NCBI GenBank assembly: GCA_027063545.1
Contig: JAMORN010000122.1
Coordinates: 1 to 8,300, forward strand
Source: JAMORN01 sp027063545 [NCBI: bacterium]
Lineage (GTDB): Bacteria > JAMORN01
Direction of reading: 5' to 3'
Length of the DNA stretch: 8,300 nt
Below are positions 6,525 to 8,300 of the stretch, one piece after another. The number at the start of each line of letters is the position of its first letter. Positions within the stretch are counted from its first letter, which is position 1. The notes under the pieces are model-generated. The model saw only the letters and a program-made list of their open reading frames with translations, ran no database searches and was not told the DNA's origin. A program made the position numbers and the translations under genes.

Positions 6525-7319
6525 ATGTCAGAATTACAAAAAAATCAAGAAATTGAAAGACAACCTGAGACAAAAAAAAGTAAAATTTTTGGGATTAAAA
6601 AACAATTAGCAGCACTTTTAGCAGCAATATGAATATGAGTTTCAGGAGCAGTTGATAATGTAGGAAAGGTGATAATACCTTCAGCGTACGGAACTGAGGT
6701 TAAAACTTATAAACAGATAGAAGATAAGTTGAAGAATTTACAGCCTTGACATTTTTTGATAGTAAAATTATCTTCTAATGAATTAAAGGAATTAAAGAAG
6801 GATTTAAAAGATTGATATGAAATTTCTGTTCTAAAAGATGGAAGAGTAAAAATTATTAGAGTGAAAGAAAAAGGAAATGAGAAAGATTTGTTAAGTTGAT
6901 TAGATAATTTATCTATGTCAGATGATGAATTGAAGCAAATATCATGATTAGATAAATTAGAAAAAAAAGTTTCTCATATAGAAAGATTAGCGATAATGAG
7001 TCCGACACGGAGTATAGATTTGGTGGTATGAAAGTTTGAAGAATTATTTAAACAAAAAAAATATGATGAAATAATTAAATTGTTGAAAGATGCTTATAAA
7101 GCAAATAGTGTAGAAAGTTCTTATGTAGATAGAAAAGAGTGAGAATTATATTTTTGAAAGGATAAACAAGGATGAGTTTGGAAAAATTTTATAGAGATGA
7201 CAGAAAAAAGATTAAAGACTGTATCTGATAAAGGTGAAAAAAAGAAGTTGGAGGAAATTTTAAACTTATTAAAAAATATAAGAGAAATAGTAAAATTTAA
7301 AGATTATGATTTAGCATAG
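6525..7319 (+). CDS. Unknown 264-residue protein with an N-terminal hydrophobic segment
   Basis: The frame runs from ATG 6525 to TAG 7317-7319 with TGA read as Gly. No family is recognised. Residues 1-27 are charged and end in lysines (FGIKKQ); residues 28-43 are hydrophobic (LAALLAAIGIGVSGAV), short for a membrane span but acceptable as a signal sequence or anchor with a long basic lead, so the rest may lie outside the membrane. The remainder is Lys/Glu-rich: a beta-like part about 55-125 (GHFLIVKLSSNELKEL, YEISVLKDGRVKIIRV) and a helical part from about 130 to the end (FEELFKQKKYDEIIKLLKDA, LEEILNLLKNIREIV). No cysteine or obvious catalytic motif is seen. It has its own promoter and is followed after 14 bases by another gene, so the two are probably co-transcribed. 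There is no clear Shine-Dalgarno sequence. Codon use includes more ATT and CAA than the lipoprotein locus. Confidence 0.85.
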
Positions 7320-7333
7320 TTAGATTTTTTCTC

Positions 7334-8300
7334 ATGAATTTTGAAAAAATAGAACAAATACAAAAATGAAATGAATGAACTGAAAAAAAGGAACATTCAT
7401 TGTTTTCTGAGTTGGAAAATAAGAATAATATTTCAAAAGATTTTTTTGAAAATCAGATAAATAACTTCTTAAATAAAGAATGAATTGTGTGAAAACAAAT
7501 TTTTGAAAATTTTTTAAAATTCTTAAAGAAAAATAATTTATATGATGTAAAAGATGTTATAGCCTCTACGTATTTAATTAGTAAAATTATTGATTTAAAG
7601 AGTCCCCAAGAAGCTAAAAAAATTTTTTATTTGTTAATAAATCGTAAATCTAGTAAATTGTTAGTTTTATTAGGAAAATTTTCTCAATATGTAGATAAAG
7701 CTTATATCTACTATAAGCAGTTAAAAAATGTAGAAACAATTAGTAGATCAAAGTTAGAAAAACAATGAATTAATGCAGAAACTGCTAATAATCGATTTTC
7801 GGAAGTTTTTAAAATTTTTAAACAGGATGAGTATTTAAAAAAGTATTTTGAAAATATAGAAAAGTGAAAAATAAAGGTTTTTGAAGAATTGCTTAATATA
7901 ATAATAAATAAAGTAAAATCTTTTGGTAATGATCAGATAAAATTAACTGAATTAGTTAGTTGAGAAAAGTTAAATGAAGTAAAAATTTTTTTAGAAACTT
8001 TATTTAAGGGAAGGATAGACCAAATCTCTTTAGACGAAGTAAAAACAAAATTTATTTTTTTATCTTTAAAGCAAAGAGTAGCTAGTACTACTCCTAAATA
8101 TCAACAATCTATTGAAACTCAAGCCCAACAAATTTCAGAAAAATATGGAATATCTCAAGATGAGGCATTTATATATGTATTTAATAAGTTCTACCAAGAA
8201 AATCAACAATTTGCTAACAAAATATGAGAGATACCTTCTCAATATAAATGATTGATAGAATCTATTACTAAGAAAGTAGAAGAGCAAATAAAAGTTTCTG
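7334..8300 (+). CDS. Unknown, mostly helical protein (3' end outside the window)
   Basis: ATG 7334 opens a frame that stays free of TAA and TAG to the window edge, 322 codons, with TGA read as Gly. It begins MNFEKIEQIQKGNEGTEKKE, without signal peptide or membrane segment, so the visible part should be cytoplasmic. The sequence is Lys/Glu/Ile/Phe-rich and appears almost wholly helical (FFENQINNFLNKEG, IFENFLKFLKKNNLYDVKDV, KIFYLLINRKSSKLLVLLGK, then QQISEKYGISQDEAFIYVFN near the end). No family is recognised. It starts 14 bases after the preceding stop and has no visible promoter or Shine-Dalgarno sequence of its own, so it probably depends on the promoter at 6458-6485. Part of the gene, and perhaps its diagnostic domain, is missing. 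Confidence 0.83.

Overview
The window is AT-rich and makes sense only if TGA is read as glycine, with TAA and TAG as the only stops. Under that code (NCBI translation table 25) it resolves into long tandem genes, all on the + strand. The clearest proof is a peptidase S66 (LD-carboxypeptidase/MccF-like) gene at 112-1128, in which in-frame TGA codons fall on the family's conserved glycines, while TGG is used separately for tryptophan. This code is known from Candidatus Gracilibacteria and Absconditabacteria (SR1), within the Patescibacteria/CPR. These are small-genome bacteria that live attached to other bacteria or prey on them, and I infer the window comes from one of them.

Layout: (1) 2-94, the tail of an unidentified gene. 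(2) 112-1128, the S66 serine peptidase, ended by an intrinsic terminator at 1175-1214. (3) 1249-5304, one uninterrupted 1351-residue lipoprotein gene that standard-code ORF calling breaks into many short pieces. Its product has a lipoprotein signal peptide, ten glycines after the lipidated cysteine, a beta-sandwich-like domain, an EF-hand loop, long coiled coils alternating with beta-rich segments, a cysteine-bearing and glycine-zipper hydrophobic region, and a C-terminal domain of about 100 residues. (4) 5309-5875, a 188-residue cytoplasmic-type protein four bases downstream with its own ribosome binding site, ended by a terminator that overlaps its stop codon. (5) 5876-6253, a partial copy of the C-terminal region of the large lipoprotein. 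(6) 6254-6524, a gene-free spacer with a strong inverted repeat (6342-6421) and a good sigma70-type promoter (6458-6485). (7) 6525-7319 and 7334 to the window end, two genes of unknown function that probably form an operon.

The most interesting reading is that 1249-6253 is a polymorphic-toxin locus. It would comprise a surface-anchored delivery protein with a variable C-terminal effector, a tightly linked candidate immunity gene, and a displaced orphan copy of another C-terminal tip. This is an inference from architecture, gene order and a visible paralogy. No catalytic motif of a known toxin family was recognised. The locus also differs from the surrounding genes in base use, being very purine-rich on the + strand, poor in C, and strongly preferring ATA for isoleucine.
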